Shown here piece after piece: positions 1 to 5,128 of a DNA stretch of 8,509 nt. This stretch comes from Bacillota bacterium (lineage in GTDB: Bacteria > Bacillota > Clostridia > Oscillospirales > Acutalibacteraceae), in contig JAEZRH010000025.1 of NCBI GenBank assembly GCA_023412845.1, positions 1 to 8,509 of the forward strand, written 5' to 3'. Below the pieces are notes generated by a model that was not told the origin of the DNA, did no database searches, and saw nothing but the letters and a program-made list of their open reading frames with translations. How positions within the stretch are numbered: position 1 is the stretch's first letter; each line of letters starts with the position of its first letter. Both the position numbers and the translations under genes were made by a program.

Positions 1-205
1 TTACGGCACGCCCGGCAGGGGTGTGCGCCTGTTGCCCGGCATGACCATCGCGATAGAACCGATGATCAACCAGGGCGTGAAAGAAGTGAAAACGCTGAAG
101 GACGGCTGGACGACGGTCACTGCCGACGGAAAGCTCTCGGCGCATTTTGAAAAAAGCATCGCCATCACCCAGGACGGCCCGGTCATTTTAACGGTGCCGG
201 ATTAA
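1..205 (+). CDS. map: Methionine aminopeptidase type I, C-terminal fragment
   Basis: This is the 3' end of a gene cut by the window edge. The first complete codon starts at base 2, and 67 residues remain before TAA at 203-205. The enzyme removes the initiator methionine from nascent proteins in the cytoplasm, using a two-metal centre. Two of its metal-ligand glutamates are visible: fragment residue 19 in AIEPM and residue 50 in HFEKS. They are 31 residues apart, the same spacing as E204 and E235 of the E. coli enzyme. The DGWTTVTADG and SAHFE stretches are typical of the family's C-terminal part. The family usually has His after the second glutamate (FEHT/FEHS); here it is Lys. Placement directly before the KOW gene and infA is the standard Firmicute order (adk-map-KOW-infA). 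The identification is near certain; the N-terminal half cannot be assessed. Confidence 0.96.
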   Translation, partial: YGTPGRGVRLLPGMTIAIEPMINQGVKEVKTLKDGWTTVTADGKLSAHFEKSIAITQDGPVILTVPD

Positions 206-217
206 GGGGGCCGCGCG

Positions 218-484
218 ATGGATTTCGTCAGAGGGCTGGTGGTCCGGTCTTCGGCGGGGCGCGACAGGGGTTCATTTCTCGTGGTGCTTGAGGCGGACTC
301 TTCAAGCGCCGTTGTGTGCGACGGAAAGCGCCGCGCGCTGGAACACCCGAAAAAGAAGAACCTGAAGCACCTGGCCGCAACCGGAACCCTGCTGCCCGAA
401 ACCCGGATGCAAACCAACCGTGAGATCCGACGGGCCCTTGCCGGGCTCCAAACCGAAGGACCGCTTTCCAGACGAGGAGGCTGA
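218..484 (+). CDS. KOW domain-containing RNA-binding protein (L14e/L27e-like, YbzG-type)
   Basis: This encodes a small basic protein of 88 residues. The N-terminal segment GLVVRSSAGRDRGSFLVVLE is the KOW core, a beta-strand with the invariant glycine that contacts RNA in ribosomal proteins and NusG. It is followed by the VCDGKRRALEHPKKKNLKHL stretch typical of the Firmicute family found between map and infA (B. subtilis YbzG). The C-terminal third, roughly residues 55-88, looks low in conservation and is probably disordered. ATG 218 follows the G-rich Shine-Dalgarno AAGGGGG at 204-210, which overlaps the map stop, so the two genes are probably translationally coupled. The stop at 482-484 overlaps the Shine-Dalgarno region of infA. 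The exact function is unknown; a ribosome-associated or RNA-binding role is inferred from the domain and the neighbours. Confidence 0.9.
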   Translation: MDFVRGLVVRSSAGRDRGSFLVVLEADSSSAVVCDGKRRALEHPKKKNLKHLAATGTLLPETRMQTNREIRRALAGLQTEGPLSRRGG

Positions 485-488
485 TTCT

Positions 489-707
489 ATGTCGAAACAG
501 GACGTAATTGAAACCGAAGGCATCGTAACCGAAGCTTTGCCAAACGCCATGTTTACGGTGGAGCTTCCCAATCACCATACTATTCTTGCGCATATTTCCG
601 GAAAACTCCGCATGAACTTCATCCGGATCCTGCCGGGGGACAAGGTGACCATCGAATTGTCGCCTTACGACCTGACACGCGGGCGCATCACATGGCGTTC
701 CAAATAG
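489..707 (+). CDS. infA: Translation initiation factor IF-1
   Basis: The protein has 72 residues, exactly the usual bacterial length. IF-1 is a single S1-like OB-fold protein that binds the A site of the 30S subunit, near 16S helix 44, and works with IF-2 and IF-3 during initiation. The family hallmarks are present: LPNAMFTVEL near residue 20, then HISGKLRMNFIRILPGDKV and ELSPYDLTRGRI at the C-terminus. ATG 489 follows the strong Shine-Dalgarno GAGGAGG (475-481), which overlaps the end of the KOW gene. An upstream in-frame extension beginning near 420 can be read, but it only adds KOW-gene sequence in another frame and has no family support. Next is a 119-base gap with a hairpin before rpmJ, which is longer than the other gaps in this operon. 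Confidence 0.98.
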   Translation: MSKQDVIETEGIVTEALPNAMFTVELPNHHTILAHISGKLRMNFIRILPGDKVTIELSPYDLTRGRITWRSK

Positions 708-729
708 CGGCGTGTCGCCGCAGTCAAGG

Positions 730-772
730 CCGGGCGAGAAATTATGCGGAAGCTCAGGTTTTCCGCGCCCGG
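730..772 (+). promoter_or_regulatory. Bulged GC-rich hairpin in the infA-rpmJ gap
   Basis: The outer arms CCGGGCG (730-736) and CGCCCGG (766-772) pair perfectly. A second helix, CGGAA (747-751) with TTCCG (761-765), stacks directly on the 3' side. This leaves a 10-base bulge (737-746) on the 5' side and a 9-base loop. No T tract follows, so it is not an intrinsic terminator. It lies 54 bases before the rpmJ start. It may be a processing or stabilising element, or a protein-binding site that sets the dose of rpmJ and the genes after it. No known leader family was recognised, and the functional role is inference. Confidence 0.45.
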
Positions 773-826
773 ACAGTCTAGGGAGAACAGTATCAAGCAA
801 CTGCCTACAAGGGAGGGCATGCAGCT

Positions 827-940
827 ATGAAAGTAAGACCTTCAGTCAAAAAAATGTGCGAAAAGTGCAAAATCATAAAGCGCAAGGGCAAAGTCATGGT
901 TATCTGCGAAAATCCCAAGCACAAACAGCGCCAGGGCTAA
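827..940 (+). CDS. rpmJ: 50S ribosomal protein L36 (zinc-ribbon type)
   Basis: A 37-residue ORF, MKVRPSVKKMCEKCK to the end, with the usual L36 length and sequence. L36 is a small basic protein of the large subunit that helps compact 23S rRNA. The zinc-ribbon ligands are all present: C11, C14, C27 and H32 (CxxC...C....H), so this is the zinc-binding (C+) form. ATG 827 follows the strong Shine-Dalgarno GGGAGGG (811-817) with a 9-base spacing. It lies between infA and rpsM as in most Firmicutes. Its small size makes it easy to miss, and a longer reading in another frame across 712-957 is only a shadow. Confidence 0.97.
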   Translation: MKVRPSVKKMCEKCKIIKRKGKVMVICENPKHKQRQG

Positions 941-975
941 TGGCGCAAACCGATTAATTTGGAGGTGCAACCATT

Positions 976-1344
976 ATGGCGCGTATAGCAGGGATCGATC
1001 TGCCGCGTGACAAGCGCATCGAGATCGCTCTTACTTATATTTTCGGGATCGGCCGCAGAACGGCGAGCAACATCTGCTCCTCGACCGGCGTGAATCCGGA
1101 TATCCGGGTGAGAGATCTTACGGAAGACGACGCGGCGAAGCTGAGGGAATATATCGAACACAACTGCCGCGTGGAAGGCGACCTTCGCCGCGACGTGGCG
1201 TTCGATATCAAGCGTCTGATTGAAATCGGATCCTACCGTGGAATCCGGCACCGCAAGGGTCTGCCGGTCAGGGGCCAGCGCAGCAAGACCAATGCGCGCA
1301 CGCGCAAAGGTCCGAGAAAAACGATGGCCAACAAGAAGAAGTAA
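976..1344 (+). CDS. rpsM: 30S ribosomal protein S13
   Basis: The protein has 122 residues, the usual S13 length. It starts MARIAGIDLPRDKRIEIALT and ends in the lysine/arginine-rich tail RTRKGPRKTMANKKK. S13 sits in the head of the small subunit, contacts 16S rRNA and the P-site tRNA through its tail, and forms the B1 bridges to the large subunit. The helix-two-turns-helix region (IFGIGRRTASNIC, near residues 22-34) and the conserved GSYRGIRHRKGLPVRGQRSKTNAR block are intact. GGAGGTG (961-967) provides an ideal Shine-Dalgarno site 8 bases before ATG 976. The 35-base gap after rpmJ is too short to hold the pseudoknot known upstream of rpsM in enterobacteria. It is the first gene of the S13-S11-S4-alpha-L17 group. 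Confidence 0.99.
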   Translation: MARIAGIDLPRDKRIEIALTYIFGIGRRTASNICSSTGVNPDIRVRDLTEDDAAKLREYIEHNCRVEGDLRRDVAFDIKRLIEIGSYRGIRHRKGLPVRGQRSKTNARTRKGPRKTMANKKK

Positions 1345-1362
1345 TCTGGGAGGGATACTAAG

Positions 1363-1782
1363 ATGGCAGTTCAGAAGACGTCCGCAAAGGGCGGAAAAGG
1401 CGCATCTACCGTTCGCAAACGCCGCGAACGTAAAAATATCGACCGCGGTTCCGCTCATATCCAGTCTACTTTCAATAACACCATTGTCACCATCACCGAC
1501 GTGCAGGGCAATGCCGTTTCCTGGGCAAGCTCCGGTGAGCTGGGCTTCCGCGGTTCGCGCAAGTCCACCCCGTTCGCCGCGCAGACGGCTGCGGAAACCG
1601 CAGCCAAAGCCGCGATGGAGCATGGGATGAAATCCGTCGAGGTCTATGTCAAAGGACCGGGCTCAGGCCGTGAGGCCGCGATCCGCGCGCTTCAGGGCGC
1701 GGGCCTCGAGGTCAGCATGATCAAGGACGTCACTCCCATCCCGCACAACGGATGCCGCCCGCCGAAGAGAAGACGCGTGTAG
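1363..1782 (+). CDS. rpsK: 30S ribosomal protein S11
   Basis: The protein has 139 residues, slightly longer than the roughly 130 usual in bacteria; the excess is a basic N-terminal extension (QKTSAKGGKGASTVRKRRERK). S11 forms part of the platform of the small subunit near the E site and contacts mRNA around the Shine-Dalgarno helix. Conserved elements are HIQSTFNNTIVTITD, the segment WASSGELGFRGSRKSTPFAA, VKGPGSGREAAIRAL and the C-terminal DVTPIPHNGCRPPKRRRV. ATG 1363 follows GGGAGGG (1348-1354), and the gap from rpsM is only 18 bases, which favours coupled translation. Confidence 0.99.
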   Translation: MAVQKTSAKGGKGASTVRKRRERKNIDRGSAHIQSTFNNTIVTITDVQGNAVSWASSGELGFRGSRKSTPFAAQTAAETAAKAAMEHGMKSVEVYVKGPGSGREAAIRALQGAGLEVSMIKDVTPIPHNGCRPPKRRRV

Positions 1783-1804
1783 TTTTAGGAGGTGTAAGCA
1801 AAAT

Positions 1805-2431
1805 ATGGCAAGATATACCGAATCTGTCTGCAAACTGTGCCGCCGTGAAGGCCAGAAGCTGTTCCTGAAGGGTCAGCGCTGCTACACGGACAAATGCGCC
1901 GTCGGGCGCAGGGCTTATGTACCGGGCCAGCACGGCCAGGGACGCAAGAAGACTTCCGAATACGGCCTCCAGCTGCGCGCCAAGCAGATGACGAAGCGCT
2001 ATTACGGCGTTCTGGAGTCCCAGTTCCACCATTACTATGAGATGGCAACGAAGAAACAGGGCAAGACCGGCGACGAGCTGCTCATCCTGCTGGAACGCCG
2101 TCTTGACGACGTCGTTTACCGCCTGGGCTGGGCCAATTCCAGGGCGGAAGCCCGCCAGCTTGTCACACACGGCCATTTCACCGTGAACGGCAAGCGCGTC
2201 GATATTCCTTCGTACCTGACGAGCGTCGGCGAAACGATCTCCATCCTTGACAAGAGCCGCAAGAGCGACAAAGTCAAGTCGGTCCTGGAGTCGAACGCCT
2301 CCCGTCCGGTGCCGAAGTGGCTCGACGTGAACCGCGAAACGCTGGAAGGCAAGGTCCTCGCCCTGCCGACCCGCGAGGAGATCGACCTTTCTGTTGACGA
2401 GACTCTCATCGTTGAGTTGTACTCCAAGTAA
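1805..2431 (+). CDS. rpsD: 30S ribosomal protein S4 (zinc-binding, four-Cys form)
   Basis: The protein has 208 residues. S4 is a primary 16S rRNA binder that nucleates small-subunit assembly and lines the mRNA entry channel; in several bacteria it also represses its own operon by binding the mRNA. Cys9, Cys12, Cys26 and Cys31 form the N-terminal zinc site that many S4 proteins have lost. The S4 RNA-binding domain is near residues 95-160 (RRLDDVVYRLGWANSRAEARQLVTHGHFTVNG), and the C-terminus LSVDETLIVELYSK is typical. AGGAGGTG (1787-1794) precedes ATG 1805 by 10 bases. Placement inside the alpha operon is the arrangement common in Clostridia; in B. subtilis rpsD is a separate, self-regulated unit. 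This makes the structured gap downstream, before rpoA, a natural place to look for S4-dependent control. Confidence 0.99.
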   Translation: MARYTESVCKLCRREGQKLFLKGQRCYTDKCAVGRRAYVPGQHGQGRKKTSEYGLQLRAKQMTKRYYGVLESQFHHYYEMATKKQGKTGDELLILLERRLDDVVYRLGWANSRAEARQLVTHGHFTVNGKRVDIPSYLTSVGETISILDKSRKSDKVKSVLESNASRPVPKWLDVNRETLEGKVLALPTREEIDLSVDETLIVELYSK

Positions 2432-2433
2432 TG

Positions 2434-2466
2434 CCCGCCCCCTGCGGGGGGAGCATCCCCGCGGGG
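2434..2466 (+). promoter_or_regulatory. Switch-like C/G-block leader between rpsD and rpoA
   Basis: The sequence alternates C5 (2438-2442), G6 (2446-2451), C4 (2457-2460) and G4 (2463-2466). At least three exclusive pairings are possible: C5 with G5 (3-base loop TGC), G4 (2448-2451) with C4 (2457-2460, loop AGCAT), or the third block with the fourth around GC. An outer pairing of CCCGC (2434-2438) with GCGGG (2461-2465) is also possible. The last G block is part of the Shine-Dalgarno of the short ORF that follows, so the choice of fold could gate that ORF. No T tract follows, so this is not an intrinsic terminator. The pairings are read directly from the sequence; the switching role is inference. 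Confidence 0.45.
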
Positions 2467-2474
2467 AGAGCATG

Positions 2475-2519
2475 ATGGCAGATAAATTCATCCGCTATAT
2501 GGTCAAGGAGGGTCGCTAA
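2475..2519 (+). CDS. Candidate 14-codon leader ORF overlapping the rpoA start
   Basis: ATG 2475 opens a reading frame encoding MADKFIRYMVKEGR, with TAA at 2517-2519; an additional in-frame ATG lies at 2472. GGGGAG (2463-2468) is a good Shine-Dalgarno 6 bases before ATG 2475. The stop overlaps the first base of rpoA in a TAATG arrangement, a classic layout for translational coupling. The codons AAG GAG GGT of this ORF are themselves the rpoA Shine-Dalgarno (2505-2512), so ribosomes translating the short ORF would cover and then release the rpoA site. The peptide resembles nothing I recognise. It may act only through its translation, or it may be a chance ORF in an otherwise ordinary leader. 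Confidence 0.4.
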   Translation: MADKFIRYMVKEGR

Positions 2520-3472
2520 TGATCGAGATTGAGAAGCCAAAGATCGAGACAAACGTATTATCTGAAGACGGAACTTACGGTAAGTACATTGTGGAACCGC
2601 TGGAGCGCGGCTTCGGCACGACCCTGGGCAACAGCCTGCGGCGCGTGCTGCTGTCGTCGCTGCCGGGTGCGGCAGTCACTTCGGTGAAAATAGACGGCGT
2701 TCTTCATGAATTTTCCACGATTCCGGGCGTTAAGGAGGATGTCACCGAGATCATCCTCAATATCAAGGGCCTTACGGCGAAACTGCACTGCAACGGCCCC
2801 AAGACGGTGGAAATCTGCGCCGAAGGACCGTGTGAAGCTACGGCCGACTCAATCAAGTGCGACAGCGAAGTGGAGATCCTCAATCCGGAGATGCACATCG
2901 CCACGCTTGGCGACGGGGCGAAACTGTATATGGAATTGACGCTTGACAAGGGCCGCGGCTATGTTTCCGCCGAACGCAACAAGCAGAACATGAGCGCCAG
3001 CGTGATCGGCGTTCTTCCGGTGGATTCCATTTACACTCCGGTCTATAAAGTCAATTATAACGTGGATCCGACGCGCGTCGGGCAGAACATCGACTACGAC
3101 AGGTTGACCCTGGAAGTCTGGACGAACGGGATCATCGGCGCACAGGAGGCTGTTTCTCTCGCCGCCAAAGTGCTAACCGAGCACCTGAACCTTTTCGTCG
3201 ACCTTTCCGACAAGGGCAGCAGCACCGAGATCATGGTTGAAAAGGACGACAAGAGCAAGGAAAAGATCCTCGACATGACGATCGAGGAGCTCGATCTTTC
3301 CGTGCGTTCGTTCAACTGTCTCAAGCGTGCCGGCATCAATACGGTCGGCGACATCATCAACAAGTCGGAAGACGACATGATGAAGGTCCGCAACCTGGGA
3401 CGTAAATCCCTTGAGGAGGTCGTCTGGAAGATGGCCTCGCTCGGCTTCAACCTGCGCAAGGATGAAGAGTAG
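2519..3472 (+). CDS. rpoA: DNA-directed RNA polymerase alpha subunit
   Basis: The protein has 317 residues, the usual length. The alpha dimer seeds assembly of the RNA polymerase core, and its C-terminal domain binds UP elements and activators. The N-terminal domain (about 1-230) carries the conserved KYIVEPLERGFGTTLGNSLR segment and RVLLSSLPG. A charged linker (about 235-250, VEKDDKSKEK) follows. The C-terminal domain (about 253-312) keeps the DNA-binding helix: R263 in VRSFNCLKRAGI matches E. coli R265, with N266 and C267, and NLGRKSLEE is the second conserved helix. ATG 2519 follows AAGGAGGG (2505-2512) with 6-base spacing and overlaps the stop of the short leader ORF. The gene is intact and its identification is certain. 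Confidence 0.99.
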   Translation: MIEIEKPKIETNVLSEDGTYGKYIVEPLERGFGTTLGNSLRRVLLSSLPGAAVTSVKIDGVLHEFSTIPGVKEDVTEIILNIKGLTAKLHCNGPKTVEICAEGPCEATADSIKCDSEVEILNPEMHIATLGDGAKLYMELTLDKGRGYVSAERNKQNMSASVIGVLPVDSIYTPVYKVNYNVDPTRVGQNIDYDRLTLEVWTNGIIGAQEAVSLAAKVLTEHLNLFVDLSDKGSSTEIMVEKDDKSKEKILDMTIEELDLSVRSFNCLKRAGINTVGDIINKSEDDMMKVRNLGRKSLEEVVWKMASLGFNLRKDEE

Positions 3473-3510
3473 TTTACCCGCTTAACCTTAAGGTAAAGGA
3501 GTGAAATTCG

Positions 3511-3852
3511 ATGCCAGGAACCAGAAAGCTCGGAAGAGCCACCGCCAGCAGGACCGCTATGCTGCGCGCGCTGGTGACTTTCCTTTTAGAGAACGGCAAG
3601 ATTGAAACCACCGTAACCCGCGCCAAGGAGGTCCGCTCCCTGACGGAAAAGATGATCACCATCGCGAAGGAAGATACCCTTGCGAACAAACGCCTTGTAC
3701 ACGGCTTCGTTACGAAAGACGCGGTTGCTCACAAGCTGTTTGCAGAGATCTCCCCCAAGTATGTCGACCGCAAAGGCGGCTATACCCGCATCACAAAGCT
3801 TGGGCCCCGCCGCGGCGACGCAGCGGAGATGGCAGTCATCGAACTCGTCTGA
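3511..3852 (+). CDS. rplQ: 50S ribosomal protein L17
   Basis: The protein has 113 residues, in the normal range for bacterial L17. L17 binds 23S rRNA near the polypeptide exit tunnel. Conserved features are RKLGRATASRTAMLRALVTFLLENGKIETTVTRAKEVR at the N-terminus and the C-terminal GGYTRITKLGPRRGDAAEMAVIEL. The start ATG 3511 follows AAAGGAGTG in the 38-base gap after rpoA, which also contains the 10-base palindrome ACCTTAAGGT (3485-3494). It is the last gene of the superoperon, and a strong terminator begins 18 bases after its stop. Confidence 0.99.
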   Translation: MPGTRKLGRATASRTAMLRALVTFLLENGKIETTVTRAKEVRSLTEKMITIAKEDTLANKRLVHGFVTKDAVAHKLFAEISPKYVDRKGGYTRITKLGPRRGDAAEMAVIELV

Positions 3853-3870
3853 GCTTCCATCTCAAAAATC

Positions 3871-3905
3871 AAAAAGGCCTGCCCGGCTTCGGGCGGGCTT
3901 TTTTT
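3871..3905 (+). terminator. Intrinsic terminator of the ribosomal-protein operon
   Basis: The stem begins with GCCCG (3881-3885) paired to CGGGC (3890-3894) around the loop GCTT. It extends outward through a T-G wobble and GCC/GGC pairs to A5 (3871-3875) facing T7 (3899-3905). The strong GC stem and unbroken T run make it a textbook rho-independent terminator for rplQ and the operon upstream. Confidence 0.93.
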
Positions 3906-4098
3906 CGTATTGAGCCCAAAGCCGCAGGTATATGCGGGTTGCCGTCCGGTTTCCGGTGTACATTGCCAGCCATATGGGGAGCTTTGTTTCCTCATCCCGT
4001 AAGTAAAGCCACCACATCTCGTTCCGAACAACAGAACCCGCCGCATGTCCGCGCCCGGGGCGGACACTCTCCTGTTTACGAACCGGCAGGATTGTCTG
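3906..4098. other. Non-coding spacer with one inverted repeat
   Basis: No convincing gene lies here: open frames on either strand are short, lack good ribosome binding sites and resemble no family. The one clear structure is the inverted repeat GTCCGC (4047-4052) / GCGGAC (4060-4065) with a 7-base GC-rich loop. It is not followed by T's on either strand, so it is not an obvious terminator, and it lies about 35 bases upstream of the degV -35 box. In many Firmicutes the genes after rplQ are the ECF transporter ATPases and truA; here this spacer and degV follow instead. No riboswitch or T-box signature was recognised. Confidence 0.5.
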
Positions 4099-4127
4099 AT
4101 GACAAAACCATCCTAAAAGGGTATAAT
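4099..4127 (+). promoter_or_regulatory. Sigma-A type promoter of degV
   Basis: The -35 box ATGACA (4099-4104, five of six consensus bases) and the -10 box TATAAT (4122-4127, perfect) are separated by exactly 17 bases. Transcription would start near 4134, giving a leader of about 45 bases. This makes degV independent of the ribosomal operon, which ends at the terminator at 3871-3905. Confidence 0.85.
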
Positions 4128-4178
4128 AAAAAGCGACCAGAAATTCCCTGAATGGGGGAGGAAAGGGAACGGCTTTTT

Positions 4179-5072
4179 ATGAGCGATTTTAAAATCGTAA
4201 CGGATTCCACAAGCGATTTGCCGCAGGCGATGGTCGACGAGCTTGGTGTTACGGTCATCCCTATGAATTTCACCATAGGCGACGATTCGTTTTTCAATTA
4301 CCCGGATGAGCGCGAAATCTCTTCCCACGACTTCTATGTGCGGCTTTCCGCCGGCCAGAGCTCCACGACAAACCAAATTAGTCTTGCAACATTCACAGAA
4401 ACGTTCGAACCGATGCTCAAAGACGGGCATGATGTGCTGTACCTCGGCTTTTCTTCCGGCCTCAGCGGTACATACAACAATTCCGTCATCGCGGCGAAGG
4501 ACCTTGCGCAGCGATATCCGGACCGGAAAGTCTACGCGGTCGACACTCTGGCGGCTTCCATGGGCGAAGGGCTGCTTGTCTGGCACGCGGCGCAGCTTCA
4601 GAAGGAAGGGAAGACCATCGACGAAGTCAGGGGTTGGATGGAGCAGAACCGGAATTTCATGCATCACTGGTTCACCGTGGACGACCTCAACCACCTGAAA
4701 CGCGGCGGCCGGATCTCCGGGGCCTCCGCGCTGGTCGGTACCGTGCTCGGCATCAAGCCCGTTATGCATTTCGACGACGAAGGCCACATCATTCTGGTGG
4801 ATAAGATACGGGGCAGAAAACAGTCGCTCGACGACCTTACGGTCCATATGAAAAAGACCGCCGAGGCCCCCGGCAGCCAGATGATCTTTATCGCCAGCGC
4901 CGATTCGCCGGAAAGCTCGGAATACGTAAAAAAACAGGTGGCGACCCTGTTCGGAACGAAGCAGTTTGCCATTGGGAACATAGGCCCTGTCATCGGGGCG
5001 CACTCGGGCCCGGGAACCGTCGCACTGTTCTACCTCGGAGTAGACCGTCAGACCGGGATCGAAAGTAAATAA
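4179..5072 (+). CDS. DegV family fatty-acid-binding protein (FakB-like)
   Basis: The protein has 297 residues from ATG 4179, close to the usual 280-290 for DegV proteins. Family members bind a fatty acid in a deep pocket; in Gram-positives the FakB proteins present it to the kinase FakA, which makes acyl-phosphate for phospholipid synthesis. Signature segments are intact: TDSTSDLP (8-15), SSGLSGTY (92-99), HLKRGGRISG (172-181) and GPVIGAHSGPGT (269-280), which hold the conserved Ser and His around the carboxylate-binding site. I chose ATG 4179 because the protein then starts MSDFKIVTDSTSDLP, as the family does. An in-frame ATG at 4152 would add nine residues from inside the purine-rich ribosome-binding region (GGGGGAGG at 4154-4161, AAAGGG at 4163-4168). 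No fakA-like kinase gene is in the window. The ligand cannot be told from sequence. Confidence 0.93.
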   Translation: MSDFKIVTDSTSDLPQAMVDELGVTVIPMNFTIGDDSFFNYPDEREISSHDFYVRLSAGQSSTTNQISLATFTETFEPMLKDGHDVLYLGFSSGLSGTYNNSVIAAKDLAQRYPDRKVYAVDTLAASMGEGLLVWHAAQLQKEGKTIDEVRGWMEQNRNFMHHWFTVDDLNHLKRGGRISGASALVGTVLGIKPVMHFDDEGHIILVDKIRGRKQSLDDLTVHMKKTAEAPGSQMIFIASADSPESSEYVKKQVATLFGTKQFAIGNIGPVIGAHSGPGTVALFYLGVDRQTGIESK

Positions 5073-5110
5073 AAAACAACCGGCGCCCGTTTTGGAGCGC
5101 CGGCTTTCTT
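5071..5110. terminator. Shared bidirectional terminator between degV and serA
   Basis: The arms CCGGCGC (5080-5086) and GCGCCGG (5097-5103) pair perfectly around a 10-base loop. On the + strand they are followed by a T-rich tail, TTTCTT (5105-5110), ending degV. On the - strand the A-rich stretch at 5071-5078 reads as a T run, ending serA, whose stop codon is at 5129-5131. The two genes converge, so one hairpin serves both. The tail looks stronger on the serA side. Confidence 0.88.
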
Positions 5111-5128
5111 GTATACCGGGGACGGAGC

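Noticed and set aside
228..800. Minus-strand frame of 190 codons over the KOW gene and infA
   Set aside because: It is antisense to two conserved genes and its low-complexity translation has no domain.
941..975. Alpha-operon S4-binding pseudoknot before rpsM
   Set aside because: The gap is only 35 bases with a plain Shine-Dalgarno; the enterobacterial structure does not fit there.
1730..2491. Long minus-strand frame across rpsD
   Set aside because: It is a shadow of the rpsD reading frame with no start signal and no family resemblance.
4020..4037. LexA-like box (GTTC and GAAC half-sites close together)
   Set aside because: The half-sites are in the wrong orientation and spacing for the Firmicute CGAAC-N4-GTTCG operator.
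4152..4178. Earlier in-frame ATG for degV
   Set aside because: The nine extra residues come from the purine-rich ribosome-binding region, and the family starts at MSDFKIVTDS.
4113..5003. Long minus-strand frame across degV
   Set aside because: It is antisense to an intact DegV gene with all family motifs; there is no ribosome binding site or recognisable product.
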